From NCBI GenBank assembly GCA_017617125.1, contig JAFZWY010000056.1, positions 91,339 through 155,338 on the forward strand: 64,000 bases of DNA. The letters are read 5' to 3'. The position numbers and the translations under genes are program-made. Positions 54,099 through 63,950 of the stretch are shown in pieces; the stretch's first letter is position 1, and each line of letters opens with the position of its first letter. The stretch comes from Bacteroidales bacterium. Lineage in GTDB: Bacteria > Bacteroidota > Bacteroidia > Bacteroidales > ML635J-15. Under the pieces are notes generated by a model that was not told where the DNA came from, did no database searches, and saw nothing but the letters and a program-made list of their open reading frames with translations.

Positions 54099-55916
54099 TT
54101 ATTTTTCCTTTTTCGAGTATTTTATCTTGCGCATTACTATCATTGCAAAACCAATGAGCAATACTATCAGTACCGGTGCAATCGAATTGATGCAAATCCA
54201 CATTATCTTTTCTGCCCGCACCTTAGTTGCGTTTAGTGTGCGGCTCTTGAGCTCTCTCATTCTCAACGAAATGAGACCCTCGTCGGCACAAAGGTAGTTT
54301 ACGCAGTTGATAATGAACTGGGTGTTGCCAGGGGTGTACTGTGCATCGTAGTACTTGTCGTAGCCCAGCGGATATGGCTGTACCTTGTCGCCCATACGCT
54401 TGATTTCGTTGCGGATAAAGTCGCCGTCTGATATAACAATCATCTGCGTCTTCTTGCTTTTCTCCTTGAACTTGAAGTCCTTGTTGTCGGCAAGTTCTGG
54501 CGGAAGCCTGTTGGCAAAGTTCGACTTGAATTCACCGTCGAGCAAAACAGCCACAGGTATGTTTGGCTTGTTGAATGTGAGCATCTCCGGCTTTTCGCGA
54601 AGTATGTCGAGGCTTATCTCGACAGGGTGCGACAGCGCCTTCGAATATGGCGACGTGCGAAGCAGTATTGTCTTCTTCACATTGGGGTCTTCGCCAACGG
54701 TATCGATCGAACTTACGAAGTTGGTTCGCATCACGTCGAGGTTCTTTACAAGCTGGTGGTCGAGCAGAGTGTCGGGAACTATCAGCGGGAAGTAATACCA
54801 CGGCTTAGGCTCGAACTGCGGCTTACCCTCAACGGTGTTGACGCATACTGGAATCTGCAGGCAGCGCAAGTCCTGGATAAGGTCTGGATTGATGCGCACG
54901 CCGTAGTTGAACAGCTGGTCGCTCAGGTTGATGTCGTTCATCAGTGCCATGGAGGTCGGATGGCTGTTGAGGCTGTCCATGTCGAAGTTCATCCATTCGA
55001 CAAGCCAGATAACCTTTCCTCCGTTCATTATGTACTGGTCGATTATGTACTTGTCGCGCTCGTTGAACCTTTTCTGCGGCTTTGCAATTACCACGCATCC
55101 GTATTCGTCGAGTGCGGTAAGGCTGCCGTTCATGTCGACACGCTCTATGCGGTAGTATTTCGACAGCGACGACATGATGTCGTAGGTGCGGTTCTCGTCG
55201 AGCTCGTCGTGGCCTTCGAGGAAGGCCACCTTATGGATCTGGCGGCTCGAAAGCATCCATATGGCATGTACGAACTCGCGTTCCAGTTCGGTGGTGCTGA
55301 GCATGGTGTATGGATTATTGCCCGACACGCTATTTGTAAGCAGGTTTACGGGGAAGTCCTTTTCCTTGTATTTTACCAGTGCTCCGGCGAAAATTATCTT
55401 TTCGGATCCGCCCATGCCTTCTTCCTGCACAATGTATGTAGGATTCAGGCCTTTATTGTACAGTTGGGCAAAAATCTTCTTCTTCTCGAGAGGCTCGACC
55501 TCCTCCTTGTCCGAAAGGAATCCGAACCATTTCTGTACAAAGCTCTGTTCGTCGCTATTGTTTTCGACAAACGGATTCTTGAATTCGTATCTTATCTTGT
55601 TTGAATAGCGGCAAAGGTTCTTCATGAAATCGTCGACTGTACGCTGATAGCGGACAAGTTCTGCGGGAAGTTCCTTGTCGTCGAGGAATATTTCGATATA
55701 GATGTCGTCGTCGATGCTGTCGAGCACTTCCTTCGAAAAGTCCGATATGGAGAATCGTTTCTCCTTGGTAAGGTCGGCACGGAAAAATACTTGCGACGAC
55801 AAAATGTTGAGTATCACTATAAGCGCTAAAATCAGCACTGCCTGGAATATGTTCTGGTTGCGGTTCTGACGACGCATCTGGGAAAAGGATTTCTTATTTT
55901 CTGTTTCGTTTGTCAT
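54099..55916 (-). CDS. gldG: GldG-type ABC transporter auxiliary protein
   Basis: 605 residues. There is an N-terminal helix (about 24-44, QAVLILALIVILNILSSQVF), a GldG/ABC_transp_aux domain beginning LTKEKRFSISDFSKEVLDSI, and a C-terminal helix at about 575-597 (VLIVLLIGFAMIVMR). Family segments include HKVAFLEGHDELDENRTYDI and MNGGKVIWLVEWMNFDMD. With GldF it makes a membrane complex. In flavobacteria the locus is linked to gliding; here motility is not implied. It follows gldF by 12 nt. Confidence 0.9.
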   Translation of the reverse strand: MTNETENKKSFSQMRRQNRNQNIFQAVLILALIVILNILSSQVFFRADLTKEKRFSISDFSKEVLDSIDDDIYIEIFLDDKELPAELVRYQRTVDDFMKNLCRYSNKIRYEFKNPFVENNSDEQSFVQKWFGFLSDKEEVEPLEKKKIFAQLYNKGLNPTYIVQEEGMGGSEKIIFAGALVKYKEKDFPVNLLTNSVSGNNPYTMLSTTELEREFVHAIWMLSSRQIHKVAFLEGHDELDENRTYDIMSSLSKYYRIERVDMNGSLTALDEYGCVVIAKPQKRFNERDKYIIDQYIMNGGKVIWLVEWMNFDMDSLNSHPTSMALMNDINLSDQLFNYGVRINPDLIQDLRCLQIPVCVNTVEGKPQFEPKPWYYFPLIVPDTLLDHQLVKNLDVMRTNFVSSIDTVGEDPNVKKTILLRTSPYSKALSHPVEISLDILREKPEMLTFNKPNIPVAVLLDGEFKSNFANRLPPELADNKDFKFKEKSKKTQMIVISDGDFIRNEIKRMGDKVQPYPLGYDKYYDAQYTPGNTQFIINCVNYLCADEGLISLRMRELKSRTLNATKVRAEKIMWICINSIAPVLIVLLIGFAMIVMRKIKYSKKEK

Positions 55917-55928
55917 GCTGTTGTCCTC

Positions 55929-56660
55929 CTACCATTTGCGACTTTCGAGTCTGAGTTTAGAAAAGAATACGAACATTGCTATCACGCTTAGGAAATACAC
56001 GATGTCGCGAGAATCGACAACGCCACGGCTTATAGAGCTGTAGTGGTCGTTGATGCCAAGCGATTTTATGAAATCGGTTGTTGTGCCCAGCGACACGAGG
56101 TCAGATAGCAGTTCGAAACCGAGGTAAAACAGGAAGCAGAACACTATCCCGAGCAGGAACGATACAATTACGTTCTTCGATAGTGAGCTGGCGAAGATTC
56201 CGATGGCAGCGTATACGGCACCGAGGAAGAAAAGTCCGATGTAGGAACCTGCTATTGCGCCGTAATCGACATTCCCGACAGGATCGGCCAGTGAATTGAT
56301 CGAGATAAGGAACAGCAATGTGGGCAGCAGGGCTATGAGAACAAGCACCACGGCAGCCAGATACTTTGCCATTACAATCTTGAATTCGGAAATGGGACGG
56401 GTAAGCAGAAGTTCCATGTTTCCTGTGCGCAGTTCGTCGGCAAACATGTTCATTGTTATTGCCGGTACGAGGAACAAAAATACCCACGGCGAAATCAGGA
56501 ACAGCGTGTCGATGTTGGCTGCATTTACCTGAAAAATATTGAAATTGGTGGGAAAAACCCACATAAAAAGACTGACAATCAGCAGGAATACAGCAATCAC
56601 CAGATAGCCGATTACCGAACTGAAGAAGCCTTTTATTTCCTTTAAGAATAAAGTGTACAT
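55929..56660 (-). CDS. gldF: GldF-type ABC-2 permease
   Basis: 243 residues with six membrane helices. It begins MYTLFLKEIKGFFSSVIGYL and has FLFLVPAITMNMFADELRTG, then ELLLTRPISEFKIVMAKYLA and AIGIFASSLSKNVIVSFLLG. These are the ABC-2 permease hallmarks of the NosY/GldF group. It is the first gene of the gldF-gldG-DUF4340 operon. An ATPase gene (gldA) is not adjacent and must be encoded elsewhere, as in several Bacteroidetes. Confidence 0.9.
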   Translation of the reverse strand: MYTLFLKEIKGFFSSVIGYLVIAVFLLIVSLFMWVFPTNFNIFQVNAANIDTLFLISPWVFLFLVPAITMNMFADELRTGNMELLLTRPISEFKIVMAKYLAAVVLVLIALLPTLLFLISINSLADPVGNVDYGAIAGSYIGLFFLGAVYAAIGIFASSLSKNVIVSFLLGIVFCFLFYLGFELLSDLVSLGTTTDFIKSLGINDHYSSISRGVVDSRDIVYFLSVIAMFVFFSKLRLESRKW

Positions 56661-56963
56661 TTTTGTGTGTATAAGACAAACTGCAAAGGTAATTCATAAT
56701 TGTGAAATGGAGAAAAAAAATTTGGATGGTGCCGTTTCAGTGGCTGCTGCCGTTTATGGGCTGACAGGCTCACAGGCTGACAGGCTTGCAGTCTTGCGGC
56801 CTTATAGCCTTTAGCCTTTTAGCCCCATTTGCCTCTTGTCGCCTAACCAGAAACCTTATTTAGGCATTGACACATTGTCAATTATCAATTGTCAATTATT
56901 AATTATCCATTGTCCATTATCAATTAAATTTTAAATCTTACTTCGCAAACCGTAAATATTTTT
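56661..56963. repeat. Divergent intergenic region with repeat words
   Basis: The 396-nt gap between gldF and the C10 protease gene holds no gene. One mini-hairpin GGC-TGCT-GCC lies at 56742-56751. From 56760 GGCTGACAGGCT-type words repeat, related to 24361-24390. From 56870 to 56935 there is a run of short AATTATC/ATTGTC words. The promoter of the protease gene follows. Confidence 0.6.
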
Positions 56964-56971
56964 TATATTTG
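56964..56971 (+). promoter_or_regulatory. Promoter -7 box of the C10 protease gene
   Basis: TATATTTG with an 85-nt leader before the ATG. No TTTG at the right upstream spacing. Confidence 0.45.
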
Positions 56972-57056
56972 CAGTTTGTTGTTTGCAGTTTCCGCAAGCG
57001 GACTTCACGGAATTTGCAAGTTGTTAAATATGAGGTCCTTAACAGGAGTTTATTAA

Positions 57057-60000
57057 ATGATGAAAAAATTATTTTTATGGGCATTGTTGGTGATTTTTAC
57101 GTTGCCAATATTTGCAAAGCACGTCGATGTCGAGACTGCTAAAACAGTAGCCAGATGTTTCTGGGTGCAGAATCTTGGAAAATCGACACGCGCAGCGTTC
57201 AGCGATGTAACATCGCAGACAGAGTTTACTAAATTTTACATTTTAAACACCGACGGTGGTTTCGTAATTGTGTCGGCCGACGACATTGCAACACCAATTC
57301 TCGGATATTCGGACAATGGCGCATTCTCGCCCGAAAATATCCCAGTAAACATGTACGAATGGCTTCTCGGATACGAGAACGACATTAGCCGTGGTATTAG
57401 CAATGGTATTTCCACATCTGCCGAAAACGCAGAAAGCTGGAGAAAACTGAGCAACGGACAGGGCATTTCGCCAAAGCGCAGCAGATCGGTAGAAGCACTT
57501 GTTTCGACAAAGTGGAACCAGAGTGCACCGTTCAACAACCTTTGCCCATACGACAATAATTATAGCGAGCGCACTGTAACTGGTTGTGTGGCAACAGCCA
57601 TGGCGCAGATTATGAAATACTGGAATTACCCCACACAAGGCAATGGTTCTCAAACATATACCCACGAAACATATGGTCAGCAAAGTGTAAACTTCGGTAA
57701 CACAACCTATGACTGGAACAATATGCTTAACACGTATTCAAACTCGGCAACACAAGCACAAAAGACAGCAGTGGCAACACTTATGTACCATTGCGGTGTG
57801 GCAGTAATGATGGACTATGGTGTGAGTAGCACTGGCGGTAGCGGTGCAGTGACTGTAGGTTCAAGCAATGGAACTGCCGAGTATGCGCTCAAGAACTACT
57901 TCCTCTACAAAAACACTCTTAATGGTTGTCGCAGAAGCGATTACACAGAGCAAGCATGGAAAAATATGTTAATCACGGACCTTGATGCCAGCAGGCCTGT
58001 TATTTATACTGGTAGAGGTGAAGGTGGCGGACACTGCTTCATTTGCGACGGATACAACAGCAACGACCAGTTCCATTTCAACTGGGGATGGGGCGGATAT
58101 TGCGACGGCTTCTATGCAATTACAAGTTTGGAACCTGGTACTGGCGGTATCGGTAGCGGAAACGGAACTTACAACGAGAGCCAGTCGGCAATATTCGGAA
58201 TCGAACCGAATGCCGGTCTTTTTGCAATTCCAAATGCACTTACATTCTCGGGCCTAGGCGAAAGCAAGACATTTATGGTTCGCTCCAGCACAGCATCGAG
58301 CCAGTCGTGGACAGCTACTTCAAACCAGTCGTGGCTGACTGTAAACCCGACAACTGGAGCAGGTAGCGGAGCAAACACTACAGTTACTGCTATTGCAACC
58401 CGCAACACTACGGCTTCGGAACGCACCGCAACCGTAACAATACGCCAGGGAAGTGCAACAACAACGGTAACAGTTGTTCAGCCTAGCGGTATTGCCAACG
58501 ATCCCGGATGCTTCGGATACGATGGCAGTTTTGATACCTACAAACCCTTTGAACAAGGAAACATGATAGTTTTATGTAGTGAGGGTTATGGCTATTATAC
58601 TACTGGACATGCAGTTACAAAGGTTAGATTCACAACATACGATGGCGGATTGACATCGGGTTATACGGATTACACCAACAATAGCTTTACTATAAAGATT
58701 TACGAAGGCGGAAGCACCGAATCTCTCAGCAGCGGATATACGTCTAATGTTGCAGGAGCTATGGGCACCCAGGTGTATTCACAGAATTTTACCCAAACTT
58801 ATTATGGAGAACAGGAAGTAACCCTCAATACTCCTTATACAATAAACGAGAACACAAACTTCTGGATTGCAGTTGTTGCAAACGGCAAGACTTTGTTCGG
58901 TCTTAAGAGGATTACCTACGGTTCTCCTATTGCTTCTGCAAACTACGAAGGAAGTTCCGAGGCTTTCGATGGCAAATACCTATATTCCGATACAGAAAAT
59001 GGCACTGATTATCTTAATCTGAATACGACAGCATATTATACTGACGACACTCATAGTTCATTACAGTTATATACACTCGACTTTGTATTTTCTTTCTGCA
59101 CCATCGACCCATCGTTGCTTGCAGTAACACCTGAGACTCTTGATTTTGGTTCTGCAGGTGGAAACATGAACTTTACCGTAAAGTCGAATGCAAATGTTTC
59201 GTCAAACTGGTCGGCAGTTTCGAGTGCCTCATGGCTTACTCTTTCGGCAACATCGGGAAGCGGCAACGGAGCAACAACAACAGTTACTGCAACTGCTGCT
59301 GAAAATGTAAGCGGTTCCGACAGGACTGCTACTATAACCGTCACCCATGGTTCCGAAACAAAGGTAGTAACCGTATCGCAGCCCGACGGCTCATTCGCCG
59401 ATCCTAACAGATGGTACGGCAATACTGAAACTAGTAGCTATACACGTTTCACGAGCGGCTATCAGGTAATAATCAGACCAGAAAACTATGGTAATTATGA
59501 AGCTGGAAGCAAAATTTTGAAAGTAAAGTTTTCTACATATAACGGTTTGCAGACAAGTTACACCGACTATGTCAACACGAACTTTACAATCAAGATTTAC
59601 GAGGGCAGCAGTATGGATGCCAGCCTTACAAACAATGGTTCAACTACGGCTGTAAATGCTTGTCTTGGTCAAGAAGTTTATTCGCAGAACTATACTGCAG
59701 AAAGTTTCAGCAGTAGCGAATATTCCAGAGACCATATCGTAGATCTTGAAACTCCATATACTATACGTGCAGGCGTTAATTTCTGGATTGCAGTGGTGGT
59801 AAATGGAAATACATTAGTCCTCTTTGACAGGGTAAATGTAGGCGATCCAATTGATTTATCCAACTATACAACAAGTATGGGTGTGGCTGCTGCATCAGGA
59901 AATTATCTGTATACAGCAGCTAGCGGCAATACAGATGTTTTGAAATTGAATTATTCGGCATACTATGTAAATAATCAAACAGCTGCACAGACGGCAACTA

Positions 60001-63000
60001 ATGAATATGCTCTTTCATATTACATTTCCGATGGTAATACCCCTTATGTGGAATCATCTGACGTGGAAGCATGGTTGCTTGATGATGGCGTATCGCCACA
60101 TTATGATGCAGAAACAAACATATCAATCGGTGCAACCGACGACATTGTAATATATCCTGTTGTCCACAACCAGGGACCTGAAACAACAACAGAAACCATA
60201 TCGACAGCAATAAAAGTAGGATCAGAAACAATTGATGAAGAGTCGTTCAATGTAGCATTGGGAGAAGGTTATTTCGCATGGATATACGGATCGGCACACT
60301 CATATACAATTACCGCAGAAACTCTTAATCAAATGGTTATAACTGGAACTTTCGATGTTTGCTTGCATGTAAATTATTCTGGTTTTGACCCGAACTTATC
60401 AAACAATGTTTCTTGTATAACCGTAACACGAGCAACTCCAAGCTTTACAATTTCGGCAAGTGCAACTCCAACAGCAGGCGGAACTGTTACAGGTGCAGGA
60501 ACCTACGATTTGGGCGAAGGTGTAAACCTTGTGGCAACACCGAATGCAGGTTATAGATTTACTAGCTGGACTGAAAACGGAACCGTAGTTTCGTCAAATG
60601 CAAGATACCAGTTTACAGTCAATTCAAACCGCACGCTAGTTGCAAACTTCTCGCCGATAACCTATAACGTTACTGCAACAGTCGATCCGGCAAACAGCGG
60701 TACAATCAGCGGCAACAACAGTCCATATAATTATGGTGCAAATGTTTCGCTCACAGCAAATGCAAATACCGGTTATACATTCGTAAACTGGACCGATGAA
60801 GATGCCAACGTTGTATCGACAACAGCAAACTACCAGTTTGCAATTGATGGTAACAGGACATTTGTCGCTCACTTCGAGATTGAACATTACCAGATAAGCG
60901 CAACTGCAAATCCAACTGCAGGCGGAACCGTGAGCGGTGCAGGCACATTCGAACACGGACAGACAGTAACGCTTACTGCAACAGCAAACACTGGTTATAC
61001 ATTTACCAACTGGACCGAAAACGGTACTGTGGTTTCATCCAATGCACAATACTCGTTTACTGCAACACAGGCTCGCAACTTGGTTGCTAATTTCCAAATC
61101 AATACCTATAATATTTTAGCAACAGCAAACCCAGTTGCTGGTGGTACGATTAATGGCGCAGGAAATTACACTCACGGACAATCTGTTACCCTTTCTGCAG
61201 TAGCAAATCCCGGTTACAATTTCATAAACTGGACAGAAAATGGCTCGGTTGTTTCAACAGATGCAGAATATTCGTTTACTGCAACGGCAAACAGAACCTT
61301 GGTTGCCAACTTCGAAGCAATCACATACACCATCACTGCCAACGCAAATCCTGTTGACGGTGGAACAATCAGTGGTGCCAACAACTTCACTTATGGCGCA
61401 CCTTGTACCCTCACTGCTTCGGCTAATACAGATTACCAGTTTGTCAACTGGACGGATAGCGAAGGCTCAGTGGTTTCATACGACGCAAGCTATAGTTTCA
61501 CAGTTACTGGTGATTTCACCTATCAGGCCAACTTTACCAAGACTACCGCTACTCCATTGCCTTGGACCGAAAACTTCGACGGATATTCATGTAGCAGTTG
61601 GACTTACTTGCATGGCGAATGGGCTACGCCATTGAGATGGGAAAAGGGAGCATGTGTCACCAATTATTATAATGCAGCAACTAGCGGCTACTATTCTTTG
61701 GAACTGAGAGCAGGCAATAGCAACAATATTGTAGTTCTGCCACAATTCGACGAGCCACTAAACAACCTTAAGATTAAATTCGATGTTAGTAGAGGCAATG
61801 CGTCTTCGGGATACAATGTGCAGCTTGGCTATGTAACTAACCCAAGTGACGCAAGCACATTCACTGCACTTACCACTATTGGTACTCCGTCTTCTGCAGT
61901 TCCTTCACACACCACATATTCCTACGATTTGACAAGGGATACCATTGCTCCTAGCAATTCTTCGTACCGCCTGGCTATCAAATATACTACTAATGGTATA
62001 GAAGATTCGTGGTATCTGGACAATTTTGAGGTGTGGGTTCCTTCATACACAATTACTGCTTCTGCAAACCCGACAGAGGGTGGTAATATAAATGGAACAG
62101 GTGAATACAATCATGGACAAACTTGCACATTGACTGCTATTGCAGAAGAAGGCTATCACTTTGTAAACTGGACAGAGAACGGCACTTCCGTATCTACTGA
62201 TGCTGAATACTCGTTTACAGCAACAGGAAACAGGGCTTTGGTTGCTAATTTTGCAATCAACACCTACACCATTTCTGCAAGTGTAAACCCAGCAGAAAGT
62301 GGAACCGTTAATGGTACTGGAGAATATGATCATGGTCAGACCGCAACTCTAACGGCAACAGCAAATACAGGCTACACATTTGCAAACTGGACCGAAAATG
62401 GTACTGTTGTCTCGTCAAATGCTCAGTACACGTTTACCGTATCTGGCAACAGGACCTTGGTTGCTAACTTTGAACCAATTGTATACACAATCGCAGCAAG
62501 CGCAAGCCCAGTCGAAGGCGGAAGTGTTTCGGGTGCTGGAGATTATCCATTCGGACAGACAGTAACCCTCGCAGCAACAGCAAATACTGGCTACACATTT
62601 GCAAATTGGACTGATGGCACTACCGTTGTTTCTACCGATGCAAATTATTCGTTTACAGTATCTGGCAACAGAACTTTGGTTGCAAACTTCACACTCAATA
62701 CTTATACGGTTACCGCAATTGCCAACCCGACAGAAGGCGGAACTGTTGTAATTGATGTTGCTTCGCAAAATGGTGTTTATAGCTATGGAACAAACCTTGT
62801 TATCACTGCAACGGCAAACGAAGGATATCATTTTGTTCAGTGGCACGACGGTGTCGCCGAAACACAAAGGAGCTACACAGTAACTGCAAATGCCGAATTT
62901 ATAGCTTACTTTGCACAGGACGGTGTTACCGAATACTCGATAGCAGCAATAGCAAGTCCTGCAGAGGGCGGTTCGGTCAGCGGTGCTGGCATGTACGAAG

Positions 63001-63851
63001 AAAATGCCCAGGTGGTTCTCACAGCAACAGCAAATACAGGCTATACGTTTACAAATTGGACCGAAAACGGCACTGTTGTTTCTACAGAAGCACAATATTC
63101 GTTTACGGCAACAGCCGACAGAACTTTGGTTGCAAACTTCGAAGCTATTTCCTACACAATTTCTGCAAGTGCAAACCCAACAGAAGGCGGATCTATTGAA
63201 GGTGCAGGCGATTACTCATTCGGACAAACCGCTACTCTTACAGCTGTCGCAAACACAGGCTACAATTTTGTAAATTGGACCGAGAACGGTGAGGCTGTTT
63301 CCTCCAATGCTGAGTATTCGTTTACTGTAACAGCCGACAGAACTTTGGTTGCAAACTTCGAAGCTATCACATACACAATTTCTGCAAGTGCAAACCCGAC
63401 TGAAGGCGGATCTATTGAAGGCGCAGGCGATTACTCATTTGGACAAACCGCTACTCTCACAGCAGTTGCAAATGCAAACTACAACTTTATAAACTGGACC
63501 GAAAACGGTGAGGTAGTTTCGACAGATGCTGAGTATTCGTTTACTGTAAATGCCGACAGGACTTTGGTTGCTAACTTTGAATTGGAATCCGGTTTGACCG
63601 AAGAAAATATCATAAACATCTCAGTTTATCCTAACCCGACAAGCGGAATGTTTACGGTAGGTCTCGGTACAATAGAAGGCGATGTTATCTGCCAGATTGT
63701 AACCGCAAACGGCTCTTTGGTTGAAACAAGAGAAATCAAAGCAGACAAAAATTCTGAAATAGTATTCGACTGCAATGTTGCTCCGGGAGTTTACTTTGTT
63801 AGAGTAATTTCTGGCGACAATACATGGACAGAACGCATTGTTATTGAATAG
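57057..63851 (+). CDS. C10 (streptopain-type) protease with BACON, KIY-module and InlB-like repeats, T9SS cargo
   Basis: 2264 residues. After the signal peptide (1-20) comes a Spi-like propeptide (about 21-140) and the C10 domain with catalytic Cys177 (TVTGCVATAMAQI), His326 (GGGHCFICDGYN) and N342/W343 (FHFNWGWGG). Next are BACON domain 1 (about 400-480), KIY-module 1, BACON domain 2, KIY-module 2 (to about 980) and a CARDB-like region (to about 1125). InlB-type repeats 1-5 (about 1126-1497), a cleaved-adhesin/MAM-like module (WTENFDGYSCSSW, 1500-1660) and repeats 6-12 (to about 2178) follow. The T9SS sorting domain closes it (ISVYPNPTSGMFTV). All catalytic residues are present. Confidence 0.92.
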   Translation: MMKKLFLWALLVIFTLPIFAKHVDVETAKTVARCFWVQNLGKSTRAAFSDVTSQTEFTKFYILNTDGGFVIVSADDIATPILGYSDNGAFSPENIPVNMYEWLLGYENDISRGISNGISTSAENAESWRKLSNGQGISPKRSRSVEALVSTKWNQSAPFNNLCPYDNNYSERTVTGCVATAMAQIMKYWNYPTQGNGSQTYTHETYGQQSVNFGNTTYDWNNMLNTYSNSATQAQKTAVATLMYHCGVAVMMDYGVSSTGGSGAVTVGSSNGTAEYALKNYFLYKNTLNGCRRSDYTEQAWKNMLITDLDASRPVIYTGRGEGGGHCFICDGYNSNDQFHFNWGWGGYCDGFYAITSLEPGTGGIGSGNGTYNESQSAIFGIEPNAGLFAIPNALTFSGLGESKTFMVRSSTASSQSWTATSNQSWLTVNPTTGAGSGANTTVTAIATRNTTASERTATVTIRQGSATTTVTVVQPSGIANDPGCFGYDGSFDTYKPFEQGNMIVLCSEGYGYYTTGHAVTKVRFTTYDGGLTSGYTDYTNNSFTIKIYEGGSTESLSSGYTSNVAGAMGTQVYSQNFTQTYYGEQEVTLNTPYTINENTNFWIAVVANGKTLFGLKRITYGSPIASANYEGSSEAFDGKYLYSDTENGTDYLNLNTTAYYTDDTHSSLQLYTLDFVFSFCTIDPSLLAVTPETLDFGSAGGNMNFTVKSNANVSSNWSAVSSASWLTLSATSGSGNGATTTVTATAAENVSGSDRTATITVTHGSETKVVTVSQPDGSFADPNRWYGNTETSSYTRFTSGYQVIIRPENYGNYEAGSKILKVKFSTYNGLQTSYTDYVNTNFTIKIYEGSSMDASLTNNGSTTAVNACLGQEVYSQNYTAESFSSSEYSRDHIVDLETPYTIRAGVNFWIAVVVNGNTLVLFDRVNVGDPIDLSNYTTSMGVAAASGNYLYTAASGNTDVLKLNYSAYYVNNQTAAQTATNEYALSYYISDGNTPYVESSDVEAWLLDDGVSPHYDAETNISIGATDDIVIYPVVHNQGPETTTETISTAIKVGSETIDEESFNVALGEGYFAWIYGSAHSYTITAETLNQMVITGTFDVCLHVNYSGFDPNLSNNVSCITVTRATPSFTISASATPTAGGTVTGAGTYDLGEGVNLVATPNAGYRFTSWTENGTVVSSNARYQFTVNSNRTLVANFSPITYNVTATVDPANSGTISGNNSPYNYGANVSLTANANTGYTFVNWTDEDANVVSTTANYQFAIDGNRTFVAHFEIEHYQISATANPTAGGTVSGAGTFEHGQTVTLTATANTGYTFTNWTENGTVVSSNAQYSFTATQARNLVANFQINTYNILATANPVAGGTINGAGNYTHGQSVTLSAVANPGYNFINWTENGSVVSTDAEYSFTATANRTLVANFEAITYTITANANPVDGGTISGANNFTYGAPCTLTASANTDYQFVNWTDSEGSVVSYDASYSFTVTGDFTYQANFTKTTATPLPWTENFDGYSCSSWTYLHGEWATPLRWEKGACVTNYYNAATSGYYSLELRAGNSNNIVVLPQFDEPLNNLKIKFDVSRGNASSGYNVQLGYVTNPSDASTFTALTTIGTPSSAVPSHTTYSYDLTRDTIAPSNSSYRLAIKYTTNGIEDSWYLDNFEVWVPSYTITASANPTEGGNINGTGEYNHGQTCTLTAIAEEGYHFVNWTENGTSVSTDAEYSFTATGNRALVANFAINTYTISASVNPAESGTVNGTGEYDHGQTATLTATANTGYTFANWTENGTVVSSNAQYTFTVSGNRTLVANFEPIVYTIAASASPVEGGSVSGAGDYPFGQTVTLAATANTGYTFANWTDGTTVVSTDANYSFTVSGNRTLVANFTLNTYTVTAIANPTEGGTVVIDVASQNGVYSYGTNLVITATANEGYHFVQWHDGVAETQRSYTVTANAEFIAYFAQDGVTEYSIAAIASPAEGGSVSGAGMYEENAQVVLTATANTGYTFTNWTENGTVVSTEAQYSFTATADRTLVANFEAISYTISASANPTEGGSIEGAGDYSFGQTATLTAVANTGYNFVNWTENGEAVSSNAEYSFTVTADRTLVANFEAITYTISASANPTEGGSIEGAGDYSFGQTATLTAVANANYNFINWTENGEVVSTDAEYSFTVNADRTLVANFELESGLTEENIINISVYPNPTSGMFTVGLGTIEGDVICQIVTANGSLVETREIKADKNSEIVFDCNVAPGVYFVRVISGDNTWTERIVIE
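60430..63590 (+). repeat. Twelve InlB-like coding repeats
   Basis: Twelve copies of about 70 residues, in groups of five and seven around the adhesin-like module. The core is ANPTEGGSxxGAGxYxxGQT, then LTATANTGYTFxNWTENGTVVS, then YSFTxxxNRTLVANFE. The last two (63141-63359 and 63360-63578) have a 219-bp period and are the most alike, pointing to a recent tandem duplication. Confidence 0.85.
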
Positions 63852-63912
63852 TAATTCTGTTTGACTAGTCCTAAATAACCGTTACAGGTTTTTACGGGAC
63901 AAAGATACAATT

Positions 63913-63950
63913 AAATACACTGTCGGATATCCGACAGTGTATTTTTATTT
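63913..63950 (+). terminator. Terminator of the C10 protease gene
   Basis: A 32-bp perfect palindrome (63913-63944) centred on GGATATCC, then TTTTTATTTT. It begins 62 nt after the stop. Nothing is visible in 63951-64000. Confidence 0.9.

Noticed and set aside
54627..55604. 325-codon open frame on the plus strand
   Set aside because: It lies fully antisense to gldG, which has clear family motifs; the frame is a codon-usage shadow.
63899..63907. Minus-strand -7 box TATCTTTG after the protease gene
   Set aside because: It points into the end of the protease gene with no minus-strand gene to express; likely chance.
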